A DNA stretch of 64,000 nucleotides from Enterovibrio qingdaonensis (GCF_028683135.1 NZ_JAJUBB010000014.1:56937-120936); one strand, 5' to 3'. Positions 1-8,776 are shown, counted from the first letter of the stretch. A program made the numbers and translations. Notes: generated by a model not told the origin, from the letters alone.

Positions 1-269
1 TTGAGCTCTATAATATTTCGACAAAACATGGTGATGGCTGGAAAGGTTGGGCCAGCAAAGGGCCATTTGACGCTATCATAGTAACCGCAGCTGCGGCGAC
101 AATGCCTCACGTGCTTTGTGAGCAGTTGTCGGAAGGCGGAAGCCTTATTATTCCTGTTGGTGAGACAGATCAGGTATTGTATAAAGTGACCCGTAACGGT
201 GAGCATTTTGAGACAACAGCAATCGAGGCGGTAAGGTTTGTCCCGTTGGTTGCTGGTGATTTGGCATAG
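1..269 (+). CDS. pcm: Protein-L-isoaspartate O-methyltransferase, C-terminal part
   Basis: The frame is open from position 3 to a TAG at 267-269 and the start lies outside the window. The visible 88 residues include [23 protein letters not shown] and the terminal [12 protein letters not shown], which are typical of the end of Pcm. The enzyme uses S-adenosylmethionine to methylate isoaspartyl residues in damaged cytosolic proteins so that they can be repaired. It is followed after about 10 bases by nlpD and then rpoS, the stationary-phase cluster common in gammaproteobacteria, which supports the identification. Confidence 0.93.
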   Translation, partial: ELYNISTKHGDGWKGWASKGPFDAIIVTAAAATMPHVLCEQLSEGGSLIIPVGETDQVLYKVTRNGEHFETTAIEAVRFVPLVAGDLA

Positions 270-279
270 GTAACGTCTA

Positions 280-1239
280 GTGGTAAGGGTTTCAATTCAG
301 TTGAAAATTTTGTTTTTTCTCCCTGTGTTGGTTCTTCTTGCTGCCTGTTCGGTGTCAAGCCCAGCACCTGTGTCGAGTGTCAGCCCAGACTATAGTCAAG
401 TAGAGCGTGGTAGCTACAGAGGGAGCTATTATGAAGTCCAGAAGGGCGACACGCTCTACTATATTGCCTACATTACTGACCGTGATGTAAAAGAAATTAT
501 CGCGGCCAATAAACTGACAAAACCTTACACTATTTTTCCTGGCCAAAAGCTCAACCTTTGGAAAGAAAAGTATATTCCACCATCCTATGGGAAAAAGGGA
601 AGCACGCCAGCAGTGGTTGTCGCAACAGCACCAGTGGCTGTGGCGGCTGTCCCAGTAGTCATTGCTAAACCACCTGTCGCCTCTACAGGATCTTCTGCTA
701 AAACAAGCAAAGATAATCAAAAATACGCTTCGCAAAAAAAGCCTGGTTCATCTACTCAAGCCGAGAAAAAAGTTGAACCGAAGAAACCGAAAGAGTACAG
801 TCAGGCTGTAACAAAAAGTAAACCATCTACTGACAAACCTGTAAATAAACCTACCACGTCAAATAAAGCAATAGTTTGGCAATGGCCTTCGGGCGGTAGA
901 GTGGTCTCTGGTTTTTCTAGCTCAGAGATGGGAAATAAAGGCATTGATATCGCGGGTAAGCGAGGTCAATCGATTACAGCTTCTGCAGATGGAAAAGTGG
1001 TCTACGCGGGTAACGCACTGAGAGGTTACGGTAATTTAATCATTATTAAACACAATGATGATTACCTAAGTGCTTATGCTCACAACGACCGCATATTCGT
1101 CTCGGAAAAGCAGAGCGTCAAAAAGGGGCAAAAAATAGCCTCAATGGGCAACTCTGGAACAAACACAGTTCGATTACATTTTGAGATTCGCTACAAAGGA
1201 AAATCGGTGAATCCGCTTAGGTATTTGCCTAAACGGTAG
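280..1239 (+). CDS. nlpD: Murein hydrolase activator NlpD, lipoprotein
   Basis: This 319-aa protein has a signal peptide ending in a lipobox (LLAAC). A LysM peptidoglycan-binding domain follows at about residues 48-92 (YYEVQKGDTLYYIA). A long Pro/Lys/Ser-rich linker then leads to a LytM/M23 domain at about residues 220-315. The M23 metal ligands are degenerate (GIDIA and RLHFEIR in place of full HxxxD and HxH), as expected for NlpD, which activates the amidase AmiC rather than cutting peptidoglycan itself. The start is uncertain: GTG at 280, or TTG at 301, which also leaves a signal peptide. The rpoS promoter often lies inside nlpD. Confidence 0.93.
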   Translation: MVRVSIQLKILFFLPVLVLLAACSVSSPAPVSSVSPDYSQVERGSYRGSYYEVQKGDTLYYIAYITDRDVKEIIAANKLTKPYTIFPGQKLNLWKEKYIPPSYGKKGSTPAVVVATAPVAVAAVPVVIAKPPVASTGSSAKTSKDNQKYASQKKPGSSTQAEKKVEPKKPKEYSQAVTKSKPSTDKPVNKPTTSNKAIVWQWPSGGRVVSGFSSSEMGNKGIDIAGKRGQSITASADGKVVYAGNALRGYGNLIIIKHNDDYLSAYAHNDRIFVSEKQSVKKGQKIASMGNSGTNTVRLHFEIRYKGKSVNPLRYLPKR

Positions 1240-1293
1240 ACCGGGACAGAGGTTGCTGTACTGTCTAGCTGCTACGCCAAATTGGGAGGCGCT

Positions 1294-2268
1294 ATGAGTC
1301 AGAATAATACTGCAAAGAAAGAAGACCTAACTGTTGAAGACGTTGACATGGAGCAAATGGAGCTCGATGAGGAAACGGAATCAGTAGAAGAAGTCGAAGA
1401 GTCAGTGTCATTTGCTGCTTCATCGAAAGCATTGGATGCGACACAACTTTACCTCAGCGAAATTGGTTATTCGCCATTGCTGACGGCTGAAGAAGAAGTT
1501 CTTTATGCACGTCGCGCACTACGTGGTGATGAAGCCGCTCGCAAGAGAATGATCGAAAGTAACCTTCGTTTGGTTGTTAAGATCTCTCGCCGTTATTCGA
1601 ACCGAGGTTTGGCGTTGCTAGATCTCGTAGAAGAAGGCAACCTTGGGCTTATTCGAGCAGTTGAGAAGTTTGACCCTGAGAGAGGCTTCCGTTTCTCTAC
1701 CTATGCGACGTGGTGGATTCGCCAAACGATCGAACGTGCGATCATGAATCAGACGCGTACTATCCGTTTGCCGATTCATGTCGTGAAAGAACTCAATGTG
1801 TATCTTCGTACAGCCCGTGAACTGGCGCAAAAGCTGGACCATGAGCCGACCGCTGAGGATATTGCGCTGCAGTTGGACAAACCTGTCGAAGACGTCAATC
1901 GTATGCTTCGTTTGAACGAGCGTATTAGCTCAGTTGATAATCCGATAGGCGGTGATTCCGAAAAAGCCCTTCTAGATATCATCCCTGATGAAAAAGAAGG
2001 TGGCCCGGAAAGTACCACCCAAGACGATGACATGAAAAAGTCTATCGTACACTGGCTGCAAGAGCTGAACCCGAAACAACGCGAAGTACTAGCACGTCGT
2101 TTTGGCTTGTTGGGTCATGAAGCGTCAACGTTAGAAGATGTTGGTCGAGAAATCGGCTTAACACGTGAACGTGTTCGTCAAATTCAAGTAGAAGGGCTGC
2201 GTCGTCTTCGTGACATGTTGACTCATCAAGGCTTGAGTATCGAGTCGCTGTTCAATACTGAGCACTAA
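1294..2268 (+). CDS. rpoS: RNA polymerase sigma factor RpoS (sigma-S)
   Basis: ATG at 1294 follows a good ribosome-binding site (GGGAGG at 1285-1290) and gives 324 aa, close to the family norm of 330. The acidic N-terminus is followed by sigma region 1.2 ([11 protein letters not shown]), region 2 with the [12 protein letters not shown] core-binding and -10 recognition segment, region 3, and region 4 with the helix-turn-helix [20 protein letters not shown]. RpoS directs stationary-phase and general stress transcription. An in-frame GTG at 1282 lies upstream but has no better ribosome-binding site. Confidence 0.98.
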   Translation: MSQNNTAKKEDLTVEDVDMEQMELDEETESVEEVEESVSFAASSKALDATQLYLSEIGYSPLLTAEEEVLYARRALRGDEAARKRMIESNLRLVVKISRRYSNRGLALLDLVEEGNLGLIRAVEKFDPERGFRFSTYATWWIRQTIERAIMNQTRTIRLPIHVVKELNVYLRTARELAQKLDHEPTAEDIALQLDKPVEDVNRMLRLNERISSVDNPIGGDSEKALLDIIPDEKEGGPESTTQDDDMKKSIVHWLQELNPKQREVLARRFGLLGHEASTLEDVGREIGLTRERVRQIQVEGLRRLRDMLTHQGLSIESLFNTEH

Positions 2269-2302
2269 TTACTGTTTTTTTCACCGTTTCGTGTGCTCAA
2301 GT

Positions 2303-2327
2303 AAAAAGCCCCAATAGGGGCTTTTTT
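2303..2327. terminator. Bidirectional terminator between rpoS and mutS
   Basis: AAAAAGCCCC, loop AATA, GGGGCTTTTTT form a perfect hairpin with T-runs on both strands. It lies between two convergent genes and can end both transcripts. Confidence 0.9.
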
Positions 2328-2346
2328 AGTTTTGGTCGCTTAGAAC

Positions 2347-4914
2347 TTAGAGTAATGTTTTTAAGCGATACAAAGCGTCCAATGCCTGACGAGGAGTGAG
2401 GTTGTCGGGTTCTATGTCTGCGAGGACTTTTTCCACTTCACTCAACTCTGGTAACAGTGACAATTGCGCAGCAGGTGTCTGTGGTGCATGCTCCCCTGTA
2501 ACCACCTCATGACCACTGGCTTCCAACTGGCGAAGTTTGGTTTTCGCGCGTTGAATAACGGTTTTCGGCACACCAGCAAGCCCTGCTACAGCAAGACCGT
2601 AAGACTTGCTCGCCGCGCCTTCTTGAACGGCGTGCATAAAGGCAATTTCATCGCCATGCTCAACCGCGTCGAGGTGCACGTTAACGAGCCCGCTTACCTG
2701 TCCCGAAAGCTCGGTTAGCTCGAAATAGTGTGTTGCAAACAGTGTCATCGATTTAAGCTTCTCAGCCAGCCATTCCGCACTGGCCCACGCCAGTGATAGG
2801 CCGTCATAGGTACTGGTGCCACGGCCAATTTCATCCATCAGTACCAAGCTATTTTCGGTGGCATTGTGAAGAATATTTGCGGTTTCTGTCATCTCAACCA
2901 TAAAGGTTGAGCGGCCAGATGCTAAATCATCTGACGCACCGATACGGGTAAAGATACGGTCAACAGGGCCCAAAGTGACAGATTCAGCCGGTACATAGGA
3001 ACCAATATGAGCCAGTAGGGTGATCAATGCCGTCTGGCGCATGTAGGTCGATTTACCGCCCATGTTCGGACCAGTAATGATTTGCATGCGACGCTCTGCA
3101 TTCAGCAGCGTAGGGTTGGCGATAAACGGAGCATCAAGCACTTGCTCGACCACGGGATGGCGACCGCCGGCGATATCAATACCGCGGGAGTCCGATAGTG
3201 TTGGTCGGCAGTAGTTCAGTGTTTCTGCGCGCTCAGCAAGGTTTGCGAGTACATCCAGCGTCGACAGTGAATCGGCAGCACGTTGCAGTTGCTCAAGGTG
3301 TGGCAGTAGTTTGTCGAACAGCTCTTCCCATAGTTTTTTCTCCAATGCCAACGCTTTGGATTTTGAATTCAGCACTTTGTCTTCGTGCTCTTTCAGTTCA
3401 GGGATGATATAGCGCTCAGCGTTTTTCAGCGTTTGACGGCGGACATAATAAGGCGGTACCAGATGGCTTTGACCACGGCTGACCTGAATGAAGAATCCGT
3501 GCACCTGATTGTAACCCACTTTTAGGGTGTCGATGTCATGGCGGTCACGCTCGCGCGCTTCCAGTTCTTCAAGGTATTTCGTGGCACCGTCTGCTAGATC
3601 GCGCCATTCATCGAGCTCGGCATTGTAGCCAGGTGCGATGACGCCGCCATCACGAATCACCACTGGCGGGGCTTCCACCACCGCTTCTTCCAGCAGCTTC
3701 GTCAATTCTGGCATTGGCGAACACGCTTGCTTGAGCGGTGCAATGGCGTCGTCTTGCACTTCCTCCAGCAAGCCTTCTATTTCTGGGAGCTGTTGCAGCG
3801 CGCCACGTAATCTTGCCATGTCGCGCGGGCGGGCAGAACGAAGTGCCAAACGTGCGAGGATACGTTCCATGTCGCCAACCGGACGCAGAGACGAAGACAG
3901 GTCTACGTAAAGGCCCGTGTCTTTTAGGGCGGTAATGGCATCAAGGCGGCGACTAACGATGACAAAATCGCGCATTGGTTGGTGTAACCAGCGTTTTAGC
4001 AAACGGCTGCCCATGGGGGTTGTGGTGCAATCAAGCACTGACGAAACGGTGTTCTCAAAACCGCCAGCCAAGTTTTGTGTCAGCTCTAGGTTTCGACGCG
4101 TCGCTGCATCCAAAATGACAGACTGATCTTTGTTCTCTTTAACCAGCGCACGAATATGTGGGAGGGCAGTGCGTTGCGTGTCTTTCACGTATTGCATCAA
4201 ACAGCCTGCCGCTGCCAATCCTAGCATGCAGTTTTCAACGCCAAAGCCGACTAAGTCACGGGTGCCAAACTGCTGATTGAGCTGCTGTTTGGCGGTCTCC
4301 AAATCAAATTCCCAGATAGGGCGACGACGGCTGCCTTTGCACATGTCTGTCAGTGCCGCGTAGCCAAAATCTTCCGGATAAAGCAATTCCGCAGGGCGCG
4401 TACGCTGTAGCTCTGCCTGCATTTCTTCTTCAGTTGCGGGCTCGCTTAGCAGGAATCGACCGGAGGTAATATCCAGCGTTGCGTAACCGAATTGGTCTTT
4501 GTGTGCGTAGATAGCAGCAATCAGGTTGTCTTGACGTTCATTGAGCAAAGCTTCATCTGACACTGTGCCCGGCGTGACTATGCGCACAACCTGACGTTCA
4601 ACAGGGCCTTTGCTGGTGGCAGGATCGCCGATTTGTTCACAAATCGCGACGGATTCTCCGAGTTGAACCAGACGCGCCAAGTATCCTTCTACAGAATGGT
4701 AAGGCACGCCCGCCATCGGAATAGGTTCGCCGTTAGATGAGCCGCGTTTTGTCAACGAGATATCGAGAAGCTGTGACGCGCGTTTTGCGTCATCATAGAA
4801 AAGCTCATAGAAATCACCCATTCGATAGAAAAGGAGTTGTTCTGGATGCTGCGACTTTATTCTTAGGAATTGCTGCATCATCGGGGTGTGATTTGCTATT
4901 GCTTGTGCTGTCAC
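2347..4914 (-). CDS. mutS: DNA mismatch repair protein MutS
   Basis: MutS binds base mismatches and starts methyl-directed repair with MutL. Near the N-terminus is the mismatch-reading motif in [12 protein letters not shown], followed by connector, lever and clamp domains. The ATPase domain has Walker [14 protein letters not shown] and the [12 protein letters not shown] signature. The frame is open for 908 codons, but homology begins at [14 protein letters not shown] chose the GTG at 4914, which gives 855 aa, matching the usual 853-855; its ribosome-binding site is weak. Synteny with rpoS is typical of Vibrionaceae. It is divergent from pncC. Confidence 0.97.
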   Translation of the reverse strand: MTAQAIANHTPMMQQFLRIKSQHPEQLLFYRMGDFYELFYDDAKRASQLLDISLTKRGSSNGEPIPMAGVPYHSVEGYLARLVQLGESVAICEQIGDPATSKGPVERQVVRIVTPGTVSDEALLNERQDNLIAAIYAHKDQFGYATLDITSGRFLLSEPATEEEMQAELQRTRPAELLYPEDFGYAALTDMCKGSRRRPIWEFDLETAKQQLNQQFGTRDLVGFGVENCMLGLAAAGCLMQYVKDTQRTALPHIRALVKENKDQSVILDAATRRNLELTQNLAGGFENTVSSVLDCTTTPMGSRLLKRWLHQPMRDFVIVSRRLDAITALKDTGLYVDLSSSLRPVGDMERILARLALRSARPRDMARLRGALQQLPEIEGLLEEVQDDAIAPLKQACSPMPELTKLLEEAVVEAPPVVIRDGGVIAPGYNAELDEWRDLADGATKYLEELEARERDRHDIDTLKVGYNQVHGFFIQVSRGQSHLVPPYYVRRQTLKNAERYIIPELKEHEDKVLNSKSKALALEKKLWEELFDKLLPHLEQLQRAADSLSTLDVLANLAERAETLNYCRPTLSDSRGIDIAGGRHPVVEQVLDAPFIANPTLLNAERRMQIITGPNMGGKSTYMRQTALITLLAHIGSYVPAESVTLGPVDRIFTRIGASDDLASGRSTFMVEMTETANILHNATENSLVLMDEIGRGTSTYDGLSLAWASAEWLAEKLKSMTLFATHYFELTELSGQVSGLVNVHLDAVEHGDEIAFMHAVQEGAASKSYGLAVAGLAGVPKTVIQRAKTKLRQLEASGHEVVTGEHAPQTPAAQLSLLPELSEVEKVLADIEPDNLTPRQALDALYRLKTLL

Positions 4915-5031
4915 GATCTGGCCTGCAAAATTACAATGAGAAATAGAGGCAACAAGGATACGTGAATCGCGGTAAATGGGTAAAGTGTCGATATCGCGAT
5001 GACGGAAAAATGAAGTCGAAAGAGGACGAAG

Positions 5032-5520
5032 ATGGAACAACTCGTAAAAACCGCGACGCGGATTGGTGAGCATCTGGTGGCTAACGGGCAGTCGGTGACA
5101 ACGGCCGAATCATGCACCGGCGGCGGAATTTCTTATGTACTGACCGAGGTTGCAGGCAGTTCTGCATGGTTTGAACGTGCCTTTGTTACCTACAGCAATG
5201 ACGCTAAACAAGAGCTGGTTGGGGTTAAAAGCCAGACATTAATTTCACATGGCGCAGTAAGCGAAGATGTCGTAGCTGAAATGGCCATTGGCGCTCGTGA
5301 TGCTGCTAACGCCGATTTTGGCTTAGCGGTGAGCGGCATTGCAGGCCCGACAGGTGGTTCTGATGATAAACCTGTTGGTATGGTGTGCTTTGGCTGGGCG
5401 ACCAAAGCGGGCGTGGTAACAGAGACGTGTTTGTTTGATGGTGACCGCCATACTATTCGTCGCAATACCATTGCTCATAGCCTTTGTCGTCTGTTGTCCT
5501 ATCTGGAAGGCGAAAAATAA
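5032..5520 (+). CDS. pncC: Nicotinamide-nucleotide amidase PncC (CinA C-terminal family)
   Basis: The 162-aa protein is a stand-alone CinA C-terminal domain ([16 protein letters not shown] near residue 23; [16 protein letters not shown] near residue 103). The family hydrolyses nicotinamide mononucleotide to nicotinate mononucleotide plus ammonia in the pyridine-nucleotide salvage cycle. ATG 5032 follows AGAGGA. The gene directly precedes recA, an arrangement widely conserved in gammaproteobacteria (the older name is ygaD). Confidence 0.95.
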   Translation: MEQLVKTATRIGEHLVANGQSVTTAESCTGGGISYVLTEVAGSSAWFERAFVTYSNDAKQELVGVKSQTLISHGAVSEDVVAEMAIGARDAANADFGLAVSGIAGPTGGSDDKPVGMVCFGWATKAGVVTETCLFDGDRHTIRRNTIAHSLCRLLSYLEGEK

Positions 5521-5560
5521 GAGCCGTGGCACGATTGGAAATAAAATTGTTGCACAGGGC

Positions 5561-5588
5561 TAGACACTGTATAAATGGACAGTATACT
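5561..5588 (+). promoter_or_regulatory. SOS-controlled recA promoter with LexA box
   Basis: A perfect LexA box, CTGTATAAATGGACAG (CTGT-N8-ACAG), lies at 5567-5582. It fills the 16-bp spacer between a -35-like TAGACA (5561-5566) and a -10-like TATACT (5583-5588). The geometry is the same as in the Escherichia coli recA promoter. In this strain the promoter transcribes the broken host recA and, with no obvious terminator in between, probably the island recA at 6339. Confidence 0.88.
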
Positions 5589-5645
5589 TAGCAGCAATTA
5601 ACGATTAGTTATCTGAACGATTTATTGCATCCTTTGGAGATTCAA

Positions 5646-6170
5646 ATGGACGACAACAAACAGAAGGCGTTAGCCGCAGCCCTTGGTCAAATCGAGAAAC
5701 AATTTGGTAAAGGCTCCATCATGCGCCTGGGTGATGACCGCACTATGGATATCGAAACTGTCTCTACAGGTTCGCTATCACTGGATATCGCACTGGGTGC
5801 CGGTGGTCTACCATTCGGTCGTATTGTTGAAATCTATGGCCCTGAATCTTCAGGTAAAACAACGCTAACACTGCAAGTAGTAGCGGAAGCTCAAAAAGCT
5901 GGTAAAACCTGTGCGTTTATCGATGCTGAGCACGCACTGGATCCTGTTTACGCTCGTAAACTTGGCGTGGATATCGACAATCTGTTGGTGTCACAACCGG
6001 ATACGGGTGAGCAAGCACTTGAGATTGCTGATGCACTGACGCGCTCTGGCGCGGTTGACGTTATCATCATTGACTCCGTTGCGGCACTGACGCCGAAAGC
6101 GGAAATCGAAGGTGAAATGGGTGATTCGCACATGGGTCTGCATTTTATCGGAATGAAATTAGCAGCGTAA
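5646..6170 (+). pseudogene. recA: Host recA, 5' part, truncated by the island
   Basis: ATG 5646 follows TTGGAG and starts a normal RecA ([20 protein letters not shown]), with Walker [10 protein letters not shown] and the core ATPase through DSHMGLQ. Host sequence stops at 6142, inside codon 166, just after DNA-binding loop L1. Nine island-encoded residues (HFIGMKLAA) follow before a stop at 6170, so a 174-aa product is possible. It lacks loop L2 and the C-terminal domain and cannot be a full recombinase. The matching 3' part is at 17085-17631. Start, ribosome-binding site and SOS promoter are intact, so the truncated protein may well be made. Confidence 0.97.
6137..6150 (+). other. attL: left island junction
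   Basis: The core repeat TCTGCA (6137-6142) is shared with the right junction. The first island bases then contain TTTATCG (6144-6150). The same seven bases occur in inverted orientation just inside the right junction (CGATAAA, 17071-17077), as expected for recombinase-binding arms at the two ends of an element. Confidence 0.85.
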
Positions 6171-6338
6171 GTGTAAGGCAGTATTTAGTAATTCATAGCT
6201 CCCCCTTGAATGCAAAGATTGAAAGATCTAACTTTAATCGGCAGCTAGCTAATCGAATGTGTATTCACTTTAGATTCAATAGCGAAGACTAAATTGAATA
6301 TGCATTAAGCACTCTAAAAAGAATTCAGAAGGTAAAAG

Positions 6339-7388
6339 ATGGACGAGAACAAACAAAAGGCACTTGCTGCCGCCCTAGGTCAGATCGAAAAGCAGTTTGG
6401 TAAAGGCTCAATCATGAAATTGGGTGATAACCGAGCGATGGATGTGGAGACTATCTCTACTGGTTCCCTTGCTCTGGATATCGCACTAGGTGCTGGTGGT
6501 TTGCCGACAGGTCGTATCATCGAGATCTACGGTCCAGAGTCTTCAGGTAAAACAACTCTGACGCTTGAGTGTATTGCTTCAGCGCAAAAAAATGGTAAAA
6601 CCTGTGCATTTATTGATGCTGAGCATGCACTTGATCCTATCTATGCTCAGAAGCTAGGCGTAAATATCAATGAGCTTCTAGTGTCACAACCTGACACTGG
6701 TGAGCAGGCACTCGAAATTTGTGATGCACTAGCACGATCTGGTGCAGTTGACCTGATTGTGGTCGATTCTGTAGCAGCTTTGACTCCAAAAGCGGAGATT
6801 GAAGGTGAGATGGGCGACAGTCACATGGGACTTCAGGCCCGCCTTCTTAGTCAAAGCATGCGTAAAATGACGGGTAATTTGAAGGCCAGTAATTGTATGT
6901 GCATCTTCATTAACCAGATCAGGATGAAGATCGGTGTGATGTTTGGCAACCCAGAAACCACAACAGGTGGTAACGCACTGAAGTTTTACGCATCTGTTCG
7001 TTTGGATATTCGTCGTACTGGCTCCATCAAGGAAGGTGAAGAGGTTATTGGTAACGAAACCCGTATTAAAGTGGTTAAGAACAAGATCGCCGCGCCATTT
7101 AAGCAAGCTGAAACTCAAATTCTTTACGGCAAAGGCTTTAACCGTTACGGTGAGCTAATTGACCTAGGCGTGAAGAACAAGCTGGTTGAGAAAGCGGGTG
7201 CGTGGTACAGCTACAATGGTGACAAGATTGGTCAAGGTAAGAACAATGCTTGTAAGTTCATTGAAGAACACAGCCATATCGCTGCTGAGCTTGATGCTAA
7301 ATTGCGAGAGCTACTGCTTCAGCCAGAGAAACTAGTAGAGGAATCCAAGGACGAATCCGATGCTATTACTGATGAAGAAGCGTTTTAA
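6339..7388 (+). CDS. recA: Island-encoded replacement RecA
   Basis: This complete 349-aa RecA has Walker A GPESSGKT at residues 65-72, loop L1 ([16 protein letters not shown]), loop L2 ([16 protein letters not shown]) and an acidic C-terminal tail. It forms filaments on single-stranded DNA, catalyses strand exchange and triggers LexA cleavage. By eye it is close to the host RecA, gap-free through the ATPase core, but clearly diverged, for example [15 protein letters not shown] versus [15 protein letters not shown]. It is therefore not a recent copy. ATG 6339 follows AGAAGG. No LexA box is seen in 6171-6338, so expression probably comes from the host recA promoter upstream. It ends at its own terminator. 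It should restore RecA function lost by the insertion. Confidence 0.98.
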   Translation: MDENKQKALAAALGQIEKQFGKGSIMKLGDNRAMDVETISTGSLALDIALGAGGLPTGRIIEIYGPESSGKTTLTLECIASAQKNGKTCAFIDAEHALDPIYAQKLGVNINELLVSQPDTGEQALEICDALARSGAVDLIVVDSVAALTPKAEIEGEMGDSHMGLQARLLSQSMRKMTGNLKASNCMCIFINQIRMKIGVMFGNPETTTGGNALKFYASVRLDIRRTGSIKEGEEVIGNETRIKVVKNKIAAPFKQAETQILYGKGFNRYGELIDLGVKNKLVEKAGAWYSYNGDKIGQGKNNACKFIEEHSHIAAELDAKLRELLLQPEKLVEESKDESDAITDEEAF

Positions 7389-7411
7389 GTAAGCGTTTCA
7401 CTAGCAGAAGA

Positions 7412-7438
7412 AAGGCAGCCATCTGGCTGCCTTTTTTA
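7412..7438 (+). terminator. Terminator of the island recA
   Basis: AAGGCAGCC, loop ATCT, GGCTGCCTT form a perfect stem followed by TTTTATT. It should stop transcription from the recA promoter before the rest of the island and so before recX. Confidence 0.92.
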
Positions 7439-7520
7439 TTATCCTTGATAAGTCAGTTGTAGGCGAAAAGCTCAGCGTTTTGAGTTTATTGAACACAAGC
7501 GGAAATCACAAAAATCAGCT

Positions 7521-7549
7521 TTGAAAAAGTAACTGTATATGCATACAGT
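7521..7549 (+). promoter_or_regulatory. LexA box and promoter for island cargo genes
   Basis: CTGTATATGCATACAG at 7533-7548 is a perfectly palindromic LexA box (CTGT-N8-ACAG). A -35-like TTGAAA is at 7521-7526 and a weak -10-like TACAGT at 7544-7549, 17 bases apart. The box would put the following small genes (7559 and 7787) under SOS control. The motif is seen directly; the promoter assignment is inferred. Confidence 0.8.
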
Positions 7550-7558
7550 CTTCTTGGC

Positions 7559-7777
7559 GTGTGCGTCCACTCGATTCCAAGATTGAGCGTGTTTTTTCTT
7601 AATCTTGGAACTGACTTCGGCTCTCACTCAGTAGGTGGCACTGATTATGGCATCCCTAAAGTACTGATTGTTATGCGAGATAAGGCGCTTAGCAAAGCGG
7701 TAGGTATGATTGCCAGCTTCAAGAAAACAAATAGTCGATGCTACGAGAACCTGAACAAGTTGAGCTATCTAAGATAG
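7559..7777 (+). CDS. Hypothetical small protein behind the LexA box
   Basis: A 72-aa reading frame starts with GTG 10 bases after the LexA box and has no clear ribosome-binding site. I do not recognise the protein. Its C-terminal two thirds (VGGTDYGIPKVLIVMRDKAL onward) look protein-like, while the first 14 residues do not. The other forward frame from GTG 7561 reads MRPLDSKIERVFS before a stop at 7600-7602. Switching frame in the T-run at 7592-7597 would join that segment to the good C-terminal part, so this may be a frameshifted gene. It is followed closely by the 62-aa gene. Confidence 0.4.
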   Translation: MCVHSIPRLSVFFLNLGTDFGSHSVGGTDYGIPKVLIVMRDKALSKAVGMIASFKKTNSRCYENLNKLSYLR

Positions 7778-7786
7778 GAGGTTGTA

Positions 7787-7975
7787 ATGATTGATGCTGA
7801 AATGAAAATAATATTGACTGCTAAGGCACGTAGCATGGGAGTGTCGGTTGAAACTATAAAGCAAGTTATTGCCGCAAGGATTGTCAATGGTGAAACCGAA
7901 GAAGATCCAGTTTCAATGGTTCTATCTATTGATGATAGGGATTTAAAGTGCCTCCAAAGAGAGATGAAGGATTAG
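7787..7975 (+). CDS. Hypothetical 62-aa protein, probably SOS-regulated
   Basis: ATG 7787 has an excellent ribosome-binding site (AGGAGG at 7776-7781, overlapping the stop of the preceding frame), which makes it a convincing gene. The sequence (MIDAEMKIILTAKARSMGVS, then a helical middle and an acidic end) suggests a small helical, possibly DNA-binding protein. I do not recognise the family. It is likely cotranscribed with the 7559 frame from the LexA-box promoter. Confidence 0.7.
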   Translation: MIDAEMKIILTAKARSMGVSVETIKQVIAARIVNGETEEDPVSMVLSIDDRDLKCLQREMKD

Positions 7976-7993
7976 CTCAATTCATTTTATTCT

Positions 7994-8115
7994 TTTGATA
8001 CGTCATATTTAACTTTTGATGATATAATCATATTCTAGATTTGATGCATCATATTTCGTTTTTGATTATCGAATCGTATCGGGAATTTGATGTGTCATTT
8101 TTCGATTTTGAATTC
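7994..8115 (+). repeat. 46-bp tandem repeat array (about 2.7 copies)
   Basis: Units begin exactly 46 bases apart at 7994, 8040 and 8086 with TTTGATACGTCATATTT, TTTGATGCATCATATTT and TTTGATGTGTCATTTTT. A second TTTGAT-starting motif sits 21 bases into each of the first two units. Several submotifs are palindromic: TGATGCATCA at 8042-8051 and ATGAT-ATA-ATCAT at 8019-8031. The array ends just before the gene at 8131. It looks like an iteron or partition-type binding array, or an autoregulatory operator. Confidence 0.75.
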
Positions 8116-8130
8116 AAGAAAGGATTTGTT

Positions 8131-8376
8131 ATGGAGTTGCAAGAGCTAAAGACTCTTTTTGAAAACGGCGTGCTGAAAGAAGCATTGGTCTGCCCTGCTG
8201 CCTTCAATGATGGTTACAATCTCATGCTTTCTAGCAGTAAATCAAAGATGCATATTTTAACAGCTCAACGCAGCAATGGTGAACCAAGACACTTCAAGAC
8301 AATTGATTCAGCAGTAGCGAACGCTGAGAAAATAGGCTTCAAGAAAATCTCCATTCATCTCAGCGAGACTAATTAG
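8131..8376 (+). CDS. Small protein resembling partition-associated (ParC-like) proteins
   Basis: The likely start is ATG 8131 behind AAGAAAGGA, giving 81 aa; the frame is open back to 8041 but across the repeats. The pattern LKTLFENGVLKEALV, a strand-rich middle (YNLMLSSSKSKMHILTAQR), then RHFKTIDSAVANAEKIGF resembles small plasmid and island proteins annotated as ParC-family or stability proteins. That likeness is from memory and is moderate. The repeat array directly upstream would suit a centromere-like or operator site. Codon use looks AT-rich compared with the backbone. Confidence 0.6.
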   Translation: MELQELKTLFENGVLKEALVCPAAFNDGYNLMLSSSKSKMHILTAQRSNGEPRHFKTIDSAVANAEKIGFKKISIHLSETN

Positions 8377-8389
8377 AAATGCTTGGCCT

Positions 8390-8437
8390 CATACGCTATA
8401 GCGTATGAAGCGCTATATTTACGCTATAGCGTATGAA
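8390..8437. repeat. Two near-identical palindromes
   Basis: CATACGCTATAGCGTATG at 8390-8407 is a perfect 18-bp palindrome. The 17 bases ACGCTATAGCGTATGAA (8393-8409) recur at 8421-8437, 28 bases later. Such paired palindromes are typical operators for dimeric helix-turn-helix repressors, but no repressor gene stands next to them. There is no T-run, so a terminator role is unlikely. Confidence 0.7.
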
Positions 8438-8776
8438 TCAATAGAAAGGTTAGTGGCACCTCGCCTCTGCCCATTTTCTATTTTCGGGTGTTCCCTTAAT
8501 TCGCTGAAATGCGAATCCTCTCCTTATAAGAGCTAAATATTTCTGTCAGTATTATTCGATAAATGAATGTCTTTTATTGCTGGTCTACTAAACAGTTACC
8601 CACCAGTTCTTTATGCGACTCGGGTCAAGTCACATATTTTTAACTTTATGGTAGATTAGGGCTGGCGAATTTAAACAGTGATAATGTATTGCGTGACGTG
8701 AACTAAAGTGCAACAGCGTTTTACTGAACGTGAAAGTCGCATCATACGTGGACTTAATTAAGGATGAGGAAGAATA
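8438..8776. other. Gene-free island stretch
   Basis: About 340 AT-rich bases without a convincing gene or RNA. The only local structure I see is a short CTCT/AGAG hairpin near 8518-8532. It presumably holds the promoter of the gene at 8777, but no strong -35/-10 pair is evident. Confidence 0.4.

Noticed and set aside
2347..5073. N-terminally extended MutS of 908 aa
   Set aside because: The first 53 residues have no MutS character, and the GTG at 4914 gives the normal length of 855 aa.
6339..7388. Second recA as an assembly duplication of the host gene
   Set aside because: It differs from the host gene at many synonymous and amino-acid positions and has its own flanks and terminator, so it is a separate, diverged gene.
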